From positions 1 to 56,228 of the forward strand of contig NZ_VZOV01000027.1 in NCBI RefSeq assembly GCF_008801915.1: DNA of 56,228 nucleotides, given 5' to 3'. The notes under the pieces were generated by a model that worked only from the letters and a program-made list of their open reading frames with translations, was not told the origin of the DNA and ran no database searches. Of the stretch, positions 42,402 through 51,448 are shown one piece after another. Origin of the DNA: Cupriavidus gilardii. Its GTDB lineage: Bacteria > Pseudomonadota > Gammaproteobacteria > Burkholderiales > Burkholderiaceae. The translations under genes and the position numbers were made by a program. Position 1 is the stretch's first letter, and each line of letters starts with the position of its first letter.

Positions 42402-43046
42402 TCAGTCCGGCCAGCGCGAGCCGAGGATGATGCTGCAGAGGTTGCCGCGCTGGAAGTTCGGATCCTTGAACGCCAATACATCGTCGTTGAAGGTGCCGAA
42501 GGTGGTATCGGGCCGGTGCTTCATGCCGTCATAAAACGCGTCGATGATGCCGTGCTTGAAGCCATGTCCGCGCGGGTGAGCCGCGATCACCGCTTCGCGC
42601 TCGTCGTCGCCGACATCTTCATACCCGCGCCCCGCCACATCCATTCCCGCCCCGGCCTGGATCAGCGCGATCTCGGGATGCATGTGTTGCGGAATGCCGG
42701 GTGTCGTGTGCAGGGCAATGGCGGCCCACACTGTCGCGATGTCGCTCTCGGCAATGCCGTGGCTGCGCAGGAAGTCGCGCGCGGCATTGGCACCGTCGAC
42801 TTCGAAACGCAACTGGCTGTCCCGATAGCGCGAAGTCAGGCCGATATCGTGGAACATCGCCGCGACGTAGAGCAATTCCGGATCGAAACGGAGCTTCCGC
42901 CTTCGCCCCAGCAGGCTGCCCCAGAAATAGACCCGAGCGGAGTGGTGAAACAGCAGGTCGCTCTCGGTATCGCGAATCAGCTCGGCGGCTTCGCGGGCGA
43001 GCCTGCTGTCCGGAATCGCGATGCCTGCAATCTCGTCGGTGGCCAC
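42402..43046 (-). CDS. HD-domain hydrolase (cyanamide-hydratase-like)
   Basis: 214 residues from a GTG start with GGGAG 7 bases upstream. The HD metal site is LLFHHSARVYFWGSL, then VAAMFHDIGLTSRY, with further His in AIALHTTPGIPQHMHPEI. The arrangement matches the HD proteins related to yeast Ddi2 cyanamide hydratase. It might hydrolyse a nitrile, cyanamide or nucleotide. It ends 44 bp before the AhpD-like gene region on the same strand but is read separately downstream of it. Confidence 0.85.
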   Translation of the reverse strand: MATDEIAGIAIPDSRLAREAAELIRDTESDLLFHHSARVYFWGSLLGRRRKLRFDPELLYVAAMFHDIGLTSRYRDSQLRFEVDGANAARDFLRSHGIAESDIATVWAAIALHTTPGIPQHMHPEIALIQAGAGMDVAGRGYEDVGDDEREAVIAAHPRGHGFKHGIIDAFYDGMKHRPDTTFGTFNDDVLAFKDPNFQRGNLCSIILGSRWPD

Positions 43047-43090
43047 GGCGGTACTCCCAGAGATGGATCGGAAACGGCGGAACGAACCGG

Positions 43091-43546
43091 CTACTGCGCC
43101 AGCGCGGCCTGCGGCGTATTGCGGAAGCTGATCGCCATGCGGTTGTACAGGTTCATCACGCCGATCGCGATGGTCAGGTCGACCAGTTGGCGTTCGTCGA
43201 ATACCGCGCGCGCGGCCTGGTAGTCCGCGTCCGGCACGCCGGTCTGCGCGACGCGCGTCACCGACTCCGCCCACGCCAGCGCGGCGCGCTCGCGCTCGTC
43301 GAACAGATCGCCGGCCTCGGCCCAGGCCTGCACCAGCGCGAGCTTTTCGACCTTGACGCCCTTCTTCAGCAGGTCGCGGGTATGCATGTCGAGACAGTAG
43401 GCGCAATTGTTGATCTGCGACACGCGCAGGTAGACCAGGTCGACCAGCACCGGCGACAGATCGGACTGCATCACATAGCCGTAGGCACCGCCCAGGGCCT
43501 TCATGCCGGCCGGGGCGATCTGGTTGTAGTCGAGACGCTTGCTCAT
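43091..43546 (-). CDS. Carboxymuconolactone decarboxylase/AhpD-family protein
   Basis: 151 residues. The catalytic pair and acid/base are seen in NNCAYCLDMHTRDLLKKG (CxxC then His). Helices RERAALAWAESVTRVAQTG and IAIGVMNLYNRMAIS follow. AhpD-type proteins act as thiol-dependent peroxidase reductases. The ATG overlaps the stop of the cupin gene (4 bp), so the two are co-translated and presumably controlled by the divergent MocR regulator. Confidence 0.9.
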   Translation of the reverse strand: MSKRLDYNQIAPAGMKALGGAYGYVMQSDLSPVLVDLVYLRVSQINNCAYCLDMHTRDLLKKGVKVEKLALVQAWAEAGDLFDERERAALAWAESVTRVAQTGVPDADYQAARAVFDERQLVDLTIAIGVMNLYNRMAISFRNTPQAALAQ

Positions 43547-43998
43547 TGCTTTGACTCCTTGGTGACAGAGGAATGGATCGGGGTAGTCAGCACCTTGTCC
43601 TCGGTGTCGACGACGAACACGGCCAGCAGCTTCGCCGGCTGCGTCGCACTGGCATTGCGGCTGACCGGATGGCGCGAGCCGGGCGACTCGCTGAAGCTCT
43701 GGCCCGCCCGGTAGACGCGCCTCGGGCCGTCGTTGACCTGCGACTCGATCGCGCCCGAGACGACGTAGGCGTAGATGAACGCCGAATCCGCATGCAGATG
43801 CGCCGGCGACGCGGCGCCGGGGGCGTAGTCCACCACCACGGCAACCAGCGACTTGCCGGGAATGTTGGAAATCGGCTGATTGAAGTTCTCGGTGACGGTT
43901 TCTCCGGCGCCATGGGCAAAGGCGGACACGCTCCAGACCACGGCGGCGGCGGCATACGTCGCGGCACAGGCGACGCCAATCAAGGATCGGATATTCAC
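43543..43998 (-). CDS. Exported cupin-domain protein
   Basis: 151 residues. A signal peptide (SLIGVACAATYAAAAVVW, ending AFAHGA) precedes one cupin barrel: SPAHLHADSAFIYAYVVSGA with the His-x-His metal motif, and FSESPGSRHPVSRNASAT in the second half. It could bind a metal or a small ligand in the periplasm. First gene of the cupin-AhpD operon. Confidence 0.88.
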   Translation of the reverse strand: MNIRSLIGVACAATYAAAAVVWSVSAFAHGAGETVTENFNQPISNIPGKSLVAVVVDYAPGAASPAHLHADSAFIYAYVVSGAIESQVNDGPRRVYRAGQSFSESPGSRHPVSRNASATQPAKLLAVFVVDTEDKVLTTPIHSSVTKESKQ

Positions 43999-44038
43999 GG
44001 GACACTCTCCAGATAAGTGTTCCCATTCTGGTCACGCG

Positions 44039-44097
44039 CTGGTACAAATAAAAGAACCAAGAATTATCTATTTTTATGTACTACGGCGATGTACCAG
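44039..44097. promoter_or_regulatory. Inverted CTGGTACA/TGTACCAG sites between cupin and MocR genes
   Basis: CTGGTACA (44039-44046) and TGTACCAG (44090-44097) are perfect reverse complements 43 bp apart. Additional GATGTA half-sites lie at 44088 and 44101. The AT-rich centre would hold the divergent promoters. Spaced repeats are typical of MocR binding regions. Confidence 0.5.
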
Positions 44098-44149
44098 GGC
44101 GATGTATTGCGTCCCGTACTTCGCGAAGTTGCTTGACCATGAGCCATCG

Positions 44150-45565
44150 ATGACCCAGCCCCTGCATCTCGCCCTCGACCGGTCCGCCAGGACGCCGCTG
44201 GTCGATCAGATCCGCGACGGCATCGGCACCGCCATCGAAAACGGCGTGCTGGCGCCCGGCGCGCGGCTGCCGTCCTGGCAGGATCTGGCGACCCAGCTTG
44301 GCGTCGCACGCGGCACCGTCAAGGCCGCCTACGAGAAGCTGGCGGACGCGCAGCTCGTCGTCGCCTCTCGCGCCAACGGCACCCGGGTCGCCGACCGGCC
44401 CGCGCGGCGCGCCGGCGATGCCGACGAGCGGCCCGATCCCGGCTCGTTCATCGACAAGTATCTGGAATTCATGGCGGGGCCGGCGATTTTCCAGATGGGC
44501 GTGCCAGCCCAGCAGAGCCTTCCGGCCAAGCTGTTCTCGCGGGTGCGTGCCCATGCCGCACGCGCCGAACTCGGCGCCGCCGCGCTCTACCCGGATCCGC
44601 GCGGCGAAGCGGCGTTGCGCCGCGAAATCGCCGCCTACCTGGCCATCGCGCGCGGCATTCAGTGTTCGCCGTCGCAGGTGCTGATCACCGGCGGATTCGC
44701 CGGCGGCCTCGGCCTGGCCTTGCGCGTGCTGGGCCTGGACGGGCGCAAGGTCTGGACCGAGGACCCTGGCTTTCCGTATACGCGCCGCGGCCTCGAACTG
44801 GCCGGCCTGTCGCCGGTACCGGTCCCGGTGGACGCCGACGGCATCGATGTCCACTACGGCGTCCAGCATGCGGCCGATGCGGCGGCGGCGGTGCTGACGC
44901 CCGGACAGCAGGCCCCGCTCGGCGGCACGCTGTCGCTGCCGCGGCGACTGCAGTTGCTCGATTGGGCCGCGGCGCAAGGCGCCTGGATCATCGAAGACGA
45001 CTACCTCAGCGAGCTGCGGCTCGAGGGCCGTGCCGCGCCAGCACTGGCCTCGCTGGACCGTGCCGGACGGGTGATCCACATCGGCTCGTTCAGCAAGACC
45101 ATCAGTCCAACCCTGCGACTGGGCTTTGTCGTCGCGCCGCCGTCGCTGGTGTCCCGCTTCGCCGAGATCGCGGCCTGTCTCGCGCCGGCCCCGGCATCGT
45201 CGATCCAGCTTGCCACCGCCGAGTTCCTGCAGGACGGCCATTACCTGCGGCATCTGCGGCGCACCAAGCGGCTCTACGCATCGCAGCGCGACGGGCTGCT
45301 GGCCCATCTGCGACCGCGCGTCGGCGACGCGGCGGCCCCGACCGGACTGGCCGTGCTGCTGCGGCTGCCGGATGGCAGCGCCGATGTCGCGATCGCGAAG
45401 GAAACGGCGGCGTTCGGCATCGCGCCGTCGCCGCTGTCGGTCTGGTATGCGTCCCCGGCTCGCTCCCGGTCCGGTCTGCTGCTGGGCATCGCGACCGCGC
45501 CGCCGAAGCAGGTCGCGGCTGCCTGCGACCGTCTGCTGGCGGTGGTGGAGCGCTTCCGGCGCTAG
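44150..45565 (+). CDS. MocR-family regulator (GntR helix-turn-helix fused to aminotransferase fold)
   Basis: 471 residues. The GntR-type domain has RTPLVDQIRDGIGTAIENGV, LPSWQDLATQLGVARGTVKA. The PLP-binding aminotransferase domain has TGGFAGGLGLALRVLG, EDPGFPYTRRGLE, DDYLSEL and the PLP Lys in HIGSFSKTISPTLRLGF. The ATG at 44102 is an alternative start. It is divergent from the cupin-AhpD pair, its likely target. The effector is probably PLP or an amino compound. Confidence 0.93.
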   Translation: MTQPLHLALDRSARTPLVDQIRDGIGTAIENGVLAPGARLPSWQDLATQLGVARGTVKAAYEKLADAQLVVASRANGTRVADRPARRAGDADERPDPGSFIDKYLEFMAGPAIFQMGVPAQQSLPAKLFSRVRAHAARAELGAAALYPDPRGEAALRREIAAYLAIARGIQCSPSQVLITGGFAGGLGLALRVLGLDGRKVWTEDPGFPYTRRGLELAGLSPVPVPVDADGIDVHYGVQHAADAAAAVLTPGQQAPLGGTLSLPRRLQLLDWAAAQGAWIIEDDYLSELRLEGRAAPALASLDRAGRVIHIGSFSKTISPTLRLGFVVAPPSLVSRFAEIAACLAPAPASSIQLATAEFLQDGHYLRHLRRTKRLYASQRDGLLAHLRPRVGDAAAPTGLAVLLRLPDGSADVAIAKETAAFGIAPSPLSVWYASPARSRSGLLLGIATAPPKQVAAACDRLLAVVERFRR

Positions 45566-45632
45566 TGCGATGGCCCCGGCCCGCTGGCATCGACACCCAC
45601 CATCCAGCAAGATAGAGGCTACTTAGCCACTT

Positions 45633-45663
45633 TTGCAGCCGCGTTCGACGACGTATGTATAAT
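45633..45663 (+). promoter_or_regulatory. Candidate promoter of the MscS-type channel gene
   Basis: TTGCAG (45633-45638) and TATAAT (45658-45663) with a 19-bp spacer, slightly long. About 150 bp of untranslated leader follow before the ATG. Confidence 0.45.
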
Positions 45664-45821
45664 TCCGGGCTTTCCGGTGCCGGCGGCGTCCATTCGCGTT
45701 GGCTGCGACGCCCTCATGGCCTTGCCCACTTCCCGCGGCATGGCGCGACGTCCGGCACGCATCGGATGACCCCACGGCAACGTCCGGCGCCCGCAGGCGC
45801 CGGCTCAAAGGTGCTCCCTAC

Positions 45822-48251
45822 ATGCGTCGACTTCCCGGAATGGCGCTCAGCCTGCTGCTGATCGTCTATTTGCATTGCTTACCCGCCGCGGCGCCCGCGG
45901 CGTTTGGCGCGGACGAGCCGTCCCAGACCGAAGACAAGCCCGCCGCCCCGTTCTCCGCCGCCGCGGCCAGCGCGGAACTCAAGCGGCTGCAGACCGAACA
46001 GGACCGCATCAAGCAGCAAGCGTCCAAGGACACCAGCGGCAACCAGTTGACCGAGCTCGATGACGCGGTGCACCGGTTGCTGGCCGACGTCGATACGCTG
46101 AGCGGCACGCTGGTGGCCGAGCGCGCCAAGGTACAGGCGCAGATCGATCTGCTGGGCCCGCCCCCGGCCGATGGCAGCGCATCGGAGGCGCCCGCGGTGG
46201 CCCGGCAGCGCGCCGAGCTGAACGGGCGCGCCAAGGCGCTCGACGATCAGTTGAAGAAGGCCGAAGAGGACAAGGAAAGCCTGGGCAATCTGGCCGAGCA
46301 GATCGCCAAGCTGCAGCGCGGCCATCTGAAGGACCAGGTCGCGCTGCGCTCCAACAGCATCCTCAGCGGCGACTTCTGGATGCCGGCATTCGACCCGAGC
46401 CGCCAGGACCGGCAGCGCTTCGAGTCGCTGCGCTCGCTGGTCACGCCGATGGCGAAACAGGCCTGGGACGCCGAACACCGGACCGGTACGGTGATGCTGC
46501 TGGCGCTGGCCTTTGCGATCTGGTCGCTGGGCCGCCGGCTGATCGAGCGCGGCATGGCATGGGTTTGCCTGCACCGGCTGCCGGAGCACCGGCTGCGGCG
46601 CAGCGCGCTGGCGCTGTCGACGGCGCTGGCCACGGTGCTGACGACCGCGCTGGCGGTGCGCATCGTGCTGTTCGCCTTCACCCGCGACTACGAGCTGTCC
46701 GAGCCGATGCGCGACCTGGCCGACGAGCTGATCAAGCTGACCATGACGAGCGCGCTGATCGCCGGCCTGGGCCGCGCGCTGCTGTGCACGCGCCATCCGA
46801 CCTGGCGCCTGCCGTCGCTGCACGACGACATCGCCCGCGCGCTGCGGCCCTTCCCCATCGTGCTGGCGGGCTTGCTGTTGCTGGCTGGCACCATCGAGCA
46901 GTTGAACCGCACCATCGATACCAGCGTCCAGGTCACGCTGTTCGGGCGCGGCCTGGTCTCGCTGGTGGTGACGCTGACGATCGGCGCCGCGCTGCTGCGG
47001 GCCAACCGCGTGCGCGCCGCGCTGGTCGCCGCCGGCGAGCGACCGGGCAGCGGCTCGACGCTGACCGGCATCGTGCTGGCCGGGCTGACGGTCACCATCG
47101 TCGTGACGCTGGCCGCGCTGCTGACCGGCTATATCACCTTCGCGCGCTTCCTGACCTACGAGATCGTCTGGTTCGACATCGTGCTGTGCAGCCTGTATCT
47201 GCTGACCAAGCTGACGCGCGATGCCTGCGAGAGCCTGTTCTCGGTCAACTATTCGAGCGGCCGCATCATCAAGCAGCTGTTCGGGCTCGGCGACAGCCAT
47301 CTGGACCAGGTGTCGACCGTGCTGTCGGGGCTCGGCTCGAGCCTGCTGTTGCTGCTGGCGGTGATCGCGCTGCTGACCGGCGGCTTCGGCACGACGCCCA
47401 AGGACCTGCTGGACAGCCTGCTGATGGTGCTGGGCGGCGAGAAGCTGCGGGCGATGAACATCATGCCCGAGCGCATCCTGAACGCGGTGATCGCCACCGG
47501 CGTCGGCGTCTATATCCTGCGTTCGGTGCGCCGCTGGCTCGATGCGGACCTGCTGCCCAAGACCGGCATGGAGCCGGGCATGCGGGCCTCGCTGGTGACG
47601 CTGTTCAGCAATATCGGCTACGTGCTGCTGGTGCTGATGACGCTGTCGCTGCTGGGCGTGCGCTGGGACAACCTGGCCTGGATCGTCAGCGCGCTGTCGG
47701 TCGGCATCGGTTTCGGCCTGCAGGAGATCGTCAAGAACTTCATCTCGGGGCTGATCCTGCTGACCGAGCGGCCGGTCAAGGTCGGCGACATGGTCAATAT
47801 CGGCGGCGTCGAGGGCGATATCCGCCGCATCAGCGTGCGCGCCACCGAGATCCAGCTGGGCGACCGCTCGACCATGATCGTGCCGAACTCGCAGCTGATC
47901 TCGCAGAGCGTGCGCAACGTGACGATGAACAACAGCACGCTGGGCGTGGCCTCGCTGACGCTGACCTTCCCGCTGAACATCGACCCCGAGGAGGTCCGCG
48001 ACATGCTGCTCGCCGCCTACGCCGACAACGAGACGATCCTCGACCATCCGGCGCCGTCGGTGACCTTCAGCCAGCTGGCCCCGAACGGCATCACGCTGAC
48101 CGTGACCGGCTTCGTCTCCAGCCCGCGCATCGCCGGCGGCACCAAGAGCGATCTGCTGTTCGACATCCTGAAGCGGCTGCGCGCGGCGGAGATTCCGCTG
48201 ACGCATCCGCAGACGCTGCGGCTGGTCAATTCGGAGGTGCTGGCGGCCTGA
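45822..48251 (+). CDS. Large MscS-family mechanosensitive channel (MscK/DUF3772-like)
   Basis: 809 residues. A signal peptide (MALSLLLIVYLHCLPAAAPA) is followed by a periplasmic coiled-coil domain (about 45-180, Glu/Lys/Gln-rich). About ten membrane helices come next, then the MscS core. The pore helix is SVGIGFGLQEIVKNFISGLI and the beta domain contains GDMVNIGGVEGDIRRISVRA, IVPNSQLISQSVRN. It releases solutes on osmotic downshock. The start is set by the signal peptide; the frame is open upstream to 45699. The long antisense frame is a shadow. Confidence 0.92.
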   Translation: MRRLPGMALSLLLIVYLHCLPAAAPAAFGADEPSQTEDKPAAPFSAAAASAELKRLQTEQDRIKQQASKDTSGNQLTELDDAVHRLLADVDTLSGTLVAERAKVQAQIDLLGPPPADGSASEAPAVARQRAELNGRAKALDDQLKKAEEDKESLGNLAEQIAKLQRGHLKDQVALRSNSILSGDFWMPAFDPSRQDRQRFESLRSLVTPMAKQAWDAEHRTGTVMLLALAFAIWSLGRRLIERGMAWVCLHRLPEHRLRRSALALSTALATVLTTALAVRIVLFAFTRDYELSEPMRDLADELIKLTMTSALIAGLGRALLCTRHPTWRLPSLHDDIARALRPFPIVLAGLLLLAGTIEQLNRTIDTSVQVTLFGRGLVSLVVTLTIGAALLRANRVRAALVAAGERPGSGSTLTGIVLAGLTVTIVVTLAALLTGYITFARFLTYEIVWFDIVLCSLYLLTKLTRDACESLFSVNYSSGRIIKQLFGLGDSHLDQVSTVLSGLGSSLLLLLAVIALLTGGFGTTPKDLLDSLLMVLGGEKLRAMNIMPERILNAVIATGVGVYILRSVRRWLDADLLPKTGMEPGMRASLVTLFSNIGYVLLVLMTLSLLGVRWDNLAWIVSALSVGIGFGLQEIVKNFISGLILLTERPVKVGDMVNIGGVEGDIRRISVRATEIQLGDRSTMIVPNSQLISQSVRNVTMNNSTLGVASLTLTFPLNIDPEEVRDMLLAAYADNETILDHPAPSVTFSQLAPNGITLTVTGFVSSPRIAGGTKSDLLFDILKRLRAAEIPLTHPQTLRLVNSEVLAA

Positions 48252-48372
48252 TCGATATCGGCTGCGCACCGGCGGCACTGCGGCGCAGGCCCCGCCCTCC
48301 AGCCGTTGTTTCCTGCCAGTTAGCCTTGTGTTGCCTGGCAGGCGCCCAATCGCGTACCGTCGACGCACTAGA

Positions 48373-49308
48373 ATGGCGCGATTCCCGTTCGGAGATCGCG
48401 CCGTGGACCTTTCCCTCTTTCCGCAATTCCGCAGCATCGACGTCGAGACCGACAGCGAGGTCACGATCCATGCCGTCGTCGGCGGCGACGGGCCGCCGCT
48501 GTTGCTGCTGCATGGCCATCCGCAGACGCATGCGATCTGGCACAAGGTCGCGCCGGCGCTGGCGCAGCGATTCACCGTGGTGGCGTGCGATCTGCGCGGC
48601 TATGGCGACTCGTCGAAGCCTGCCGGCACGGCCGACCATGGCAACTACAGCAAGCGCACGATGGCCCGCGACGCGCTGCGCGTGATGCAGTCGCTTGGCT
48701 TCGAGCGCTTTCGCGTGCTGGCGCACGACCGCGGCGCACGGGTAGCCCATCGGCTCGGCATGGACCACCCGGACGCGGTCGAGCGCATGGTGCTGCTCGA
48801 TATCGCGCCCACGCTGGCGATGTACGAGCAGACCACCGAGGCATTTGCCCGCGCGTATTGGCACTGGTTCTTCCTGATCCAGCCGGCGCCGTTGCCCGAG
48901 CGGCTGATCGAGGCCGATCCGTCGCGCTATATCCGCGACCTGATGGGCGGCCGCAGCGCCGGGCTGAGCCCGTTCGATCCGCATGCGCTGCGCGAATACG
49001 AGCGCTGCGCCGCGCTGCCCGGCGCCGCGCATGGCGTCTGCGAGGACTATCGCGCGGCCGCCGGCATCGATCTCGAGCACGACCGCGCCGATCGCGAGGC
49101 CGGCAAGCGTCTGACGATGCCGCTGCTGGTGTTGTGGGGCGAACAGGGCGTGGTCCATCGCTGCTTCCAGCCGCTGCAGGAATGGCAGCGCGTGGCATCC
49201 GCCGTCGACGGCGGCCCGCTGCCGTGCGGGCACTATATCGCGGAGGAAGCGCCCGACGTGCTGCTGGCGCGCGCGCTGCCCTTCCTGGAGAAGTCAGGCC
49301 GGCCGTGA
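48373..49308 (+). CDS. Alpha/beta hydrolase of the haloacetate (fluoroacetate) dehalogenase type
   Basis: 311 residues from MARFPFGDRAVDLSLFPQFR. The nucleophile is Asp119 in AHDRGARVAHRLGMDHPD, with the carboxylate-binding Arg120 and Arg123. HGHPQTHAIWH, the halide-pocket-like AYWHWFFLIQP and the catalytic His in CGHYIAEEAPD are as in fluoroacetate dehalogenases. It would hydrolyse a 2-haloacid to a hydroxyacid. Some relatives act on other substrates, so halide specificity needs testing. Confidence 0.88.
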   Translation: MARFPFGDRAVDLSLFPQFRSIDVETDSEVTIHAVVGGDGPPLLLLHGHPQTHAIWHKVAPALAQRFTVVACDLRGYGDSSKPAGTADHGNYSKRTMARDALRVMQSLGFERFRVLAHDRGARVAHRLGMDHPDAVERMVLLDIAPTLAMYEQTTEAFARAYWHWFFLIQPAPLPERLIEADPSRYIRDLMGGRSAGLSPFDPHALREYERCAALPGAAHGVCEDYRAAAGIDLEHDRADREAGKRLTMPLLVLWGEQGVVHRCFQPLQEWQRVASAVDGGPLPCGHYIAEEAPDVLLARALPFLEKSGRP

Positions 49309-49452
49309 CGCGCGCGTCAAGCCGCCGATAAGCGGCGCTTATGCCCGTAGTCGCAGATTGAATTTCTCGCCGTGGTTCTCCTTCGGTAAAGTCGCTCGCG
49401 CATCGCAACCGAGGCGCGCGACCGAGGTGCGCGTCAACAAGGAGGAGACATC

Positions 49453-50448
49453 ATGCAAGGCATTCGTCAGGCCCTCGCCTGCGTCGTTTCGGCGGTGGCA
49501 TGGATCGGCGCCACGCCGGCCGGCGCCGCGGCCCCGACCGCCCCGACCGATCACTGGCCCAGCAAGCCGATTCAGATGATCGTGCCGCAAGCACCGGGCG
49601 GAACGAACGACATCGTGGCCCGGCTGGTGGCCGCCGATCTGTCGCAACGCCTCGGCCAGCAGGTCGTCGTCGAGAACCGTCCCGGCGCCGGCGGCAATAT
49701 CGGCACGCAGTTCGCGGCCCGCGCGACGCCGAACGGCTATACGCTGCTGATGACCATCAGCAGCTCCCAGGCCATCAATCCGTCGCTATACCGCCAGGTT
49801 CCATTCGATCCAATCAAGGACTTCGAGCCGATCGCGCTGGTCGCGACCGTGCCCAACGTGCTGGTGGTCAATCCCGCCTTCCCGGCGAAGTCGCTGCCCG
49901 AACTGATCGCGATGGCGAAGGCGAAGCCGGGCCACTATCGCTTTGCATCGGCCGGTAACGGCACGCTGAACCATCTGCTGGGCGAGATGCTGAACAGCAT
50001 GGCCGGTATCCAGTTGGAGCATGTGCCCTACAAGGGCGTGGCACCGGCACTGAACGATGTACTGGGCAACCAGGTGCCGATGGCGTTCGCCAGCCTGCCT
50101 TCGGTGTTGCCGCACATCAAGGCCGGCAAGGTCCGGGCGCTGGGCGTCAGCTCGGCCCGGCGTTCGCCGTTCGCGCCCGATATCCCGACCATCGGCGAGA
50201 CGGTGCCCGGCTATAGCGGCGACCTGTGGGTCGGCCTGTTCGCGGTCAAGGGGACGCCGAAAGAGATCACGCAGAAGCTGGGCCAGACCATGCAGGCCGC
50301 GCTGGCCGACCCCGCGCTGCGCGAAAAGCTCGGTGCGCAAGGGGCCGAAGCCCTGTCCGCCACGCCTCAGCAGTTCGCGACGCAGCTCAAGGGCGATATC
50401 GACAAGTGGGCGCGCATCGTCAAGGCTTCGGGCGCGCAGGTCGACTGA
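49453..50448 (+). CDS. Bug-type periplasmic substrate-binding protein
   Basis: 331 residues with AAGGAGGAG just upstream. A signal peptide ends PAGAAAPTAP. Family motifs: PIQMIVPQAPGGTNDIVARL, VVVENRPGAGGNIGTQ, NGYTLLMTISSSQ and LEHVPYKGVAPALND. It follows the dehalogenase-like gene by 144 bp and is closed by a terminator. Its ligand is unknown; a halo- or hydroxy-acid would fit the neighbour. Confidence 0.92.
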   Translation: MQGIRQALACVVSAVAWIGATPAGAAAPTAPTDHWPSKPIQMIVPQAPGGTNDIVARLVAADLSQRLGQQVVVENRPGAGGNIGTQFAARATPNGYTLLMTISSSQAINPSLYRQVPFDPIKDFEPIALVATVPNVLVVNPAFPAKSLPELIAMAKAKPGHYRFASAGNGTLNHLLGEMLNSMAGIQLEHVPYKGVAPALNDVLGNQVPMAFASLPSVLPHIKAGKVRALGVSSARRSPFAPDIPTIGETVPGYSGDLWVGLFAVKGTPKEITQKLGQTMQAALADPALREKLGAQGAEALSATPQQFATQLKGDIDKWARIVKASGAQVD

Positions 50449-50465
50449 GAACAGACCGAAAACAG

Positions 50466-50501
50466 ACTGGCCCGTCCGCTTGTTGCGCTGGACGGGCCAG
50501 T
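50466..50501 (+). terminator. Hairpin terminator after the Bug gene
   Basis: Perfect 12-bp arms ACTGGCCCGTCC and GGACGGGCCAGT around a 12-nt loop, 18 bp after the stop codon. The T-run is weak (GTTGG). Confidence 0.7.
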
Positions 50502-50565
50502 GTTGGCGCCTCGGGGCGCCTATGCTATCTGCCGCCTGGTGGGCAGCCGCTTGGTGAGAAGCCGC

Positions 50566-51243
50566 TTAGCGGGCAGCCGAGCCTGCGGTCGCCTGTTCGG
50601 CCTGGGCCTGCATGAAGTCCCGCGCCGCGGACACCGCCTGCATTGCCTCCTGAGTGCCGCCCTTGTCGGGATGGGCCTTCAGCGAGGCCGCCCGGAACGC
50701 CTTGCCGATCTTCGCGACATCGGTCTCGCCGGCGTTCAGCCCAAGGATCTCGTGCGGCAGACGGTCATAGCTCCATCCGTCGGGCGCGTGGGGATTGACG
50801 GCAGTGGTGGGTCGTTGCGGGGGCGGCGCGCTGTACGATGGTTCGGGCCGCTGCGGGGGCGGTGCGCTGTGCGACGGTTCGGGCCGATGCGGCTGTGACG
50901 TGCTGTGCGACGGTTCGGGCCGATGACGCTGCTGTCTGGCGCGCTCGCTTTGCCGATCGTCGCGCTGCTTCGGTTCCGGCTCGGGATTCCGCGCTGGCCA
51001 CAGCACCACGATGGCCGCCGACAGCTTGCCGGCATTGTCGACCAGCACGACCGCATTGATCTGGATCGGCGCCGCTGCCCGGGGCGCAAATGCATTGGCG
51101 GTCAGGTTGGCGATCAGCAGGTTCATCAGCAGCACGTTGACGGCATCCTGCGGCGACATCGCGTAACGCCGATCGGGGGACTTCGCCTGGGGCAGGACCG
51201 GCATGTCGAAAGGCCGCTGGGCATGGATGGCAATGGGGGACAT
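50566..51243 (-). CDS. J-domain protein with Pro/Ser repeat linker
   Basis: 225 residues with AAGGAG upstream of the ATG. An N-terminal domain (about 30-85) includes the amphipathic AVNVLLMNLLIANLTANAF. A repeat linker follows with three units built on RPEPSHSAPPPQ (about 125-165). The C-terminal J domain contains the HPDKGGTQEAM motif (HPD), so it could stimulate an Hsp70. The J domain at the C-terminus is unlike classical DnaJ. The partner is unknown. Confidence 0.85.
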   Translation of the reverse strand: MSPIAIHAQRPFDMPVLPQAKSPDRRYAMSPQDAVNVLLMNLLIANLTANAFAPRAAAPIQINAVVLVDNAGKLSAAIVVLWPARNPEPEPKQRDDRQSERARQQRHRPEPSHSTSQPHRPEPSHSAPPPQRPEPSYSAPPPQRPTTAVNPHAPDGWSYDRLPHEILGLNAGETDVAKIGKAFRAASLKAHPDKGGTQEAMQAVSAARDFMQAQAEQATAGSAAR

Positions 51244-51448
51244 TGATAACTCTCCTTGAGGACATGGGGGCTGCCATCTTTGCGCCATGTCCGCAAGGCC
51301 GCTACCGCGGAAACCAACTGCCTTTCGCTTTTCCCTCCTGCCGCATGGCGTGCCCATCGCGCCCGGCCGCCCCCTTGGTGCGCTCGCGCACATACCGCTA
51401 GCACCGCCATCGCTGCAATATCGCCTTTCCGCATCGACAGGGGCGACG

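Noticed and set aside
45879..48575. Very long minus-strand open frame (898 codons)
   Set aside because: It is antisense to the MscS-type channel gene, and its product is an Arg/Gln/His-rich mixture with no domain. It is a codon-bias shadow.
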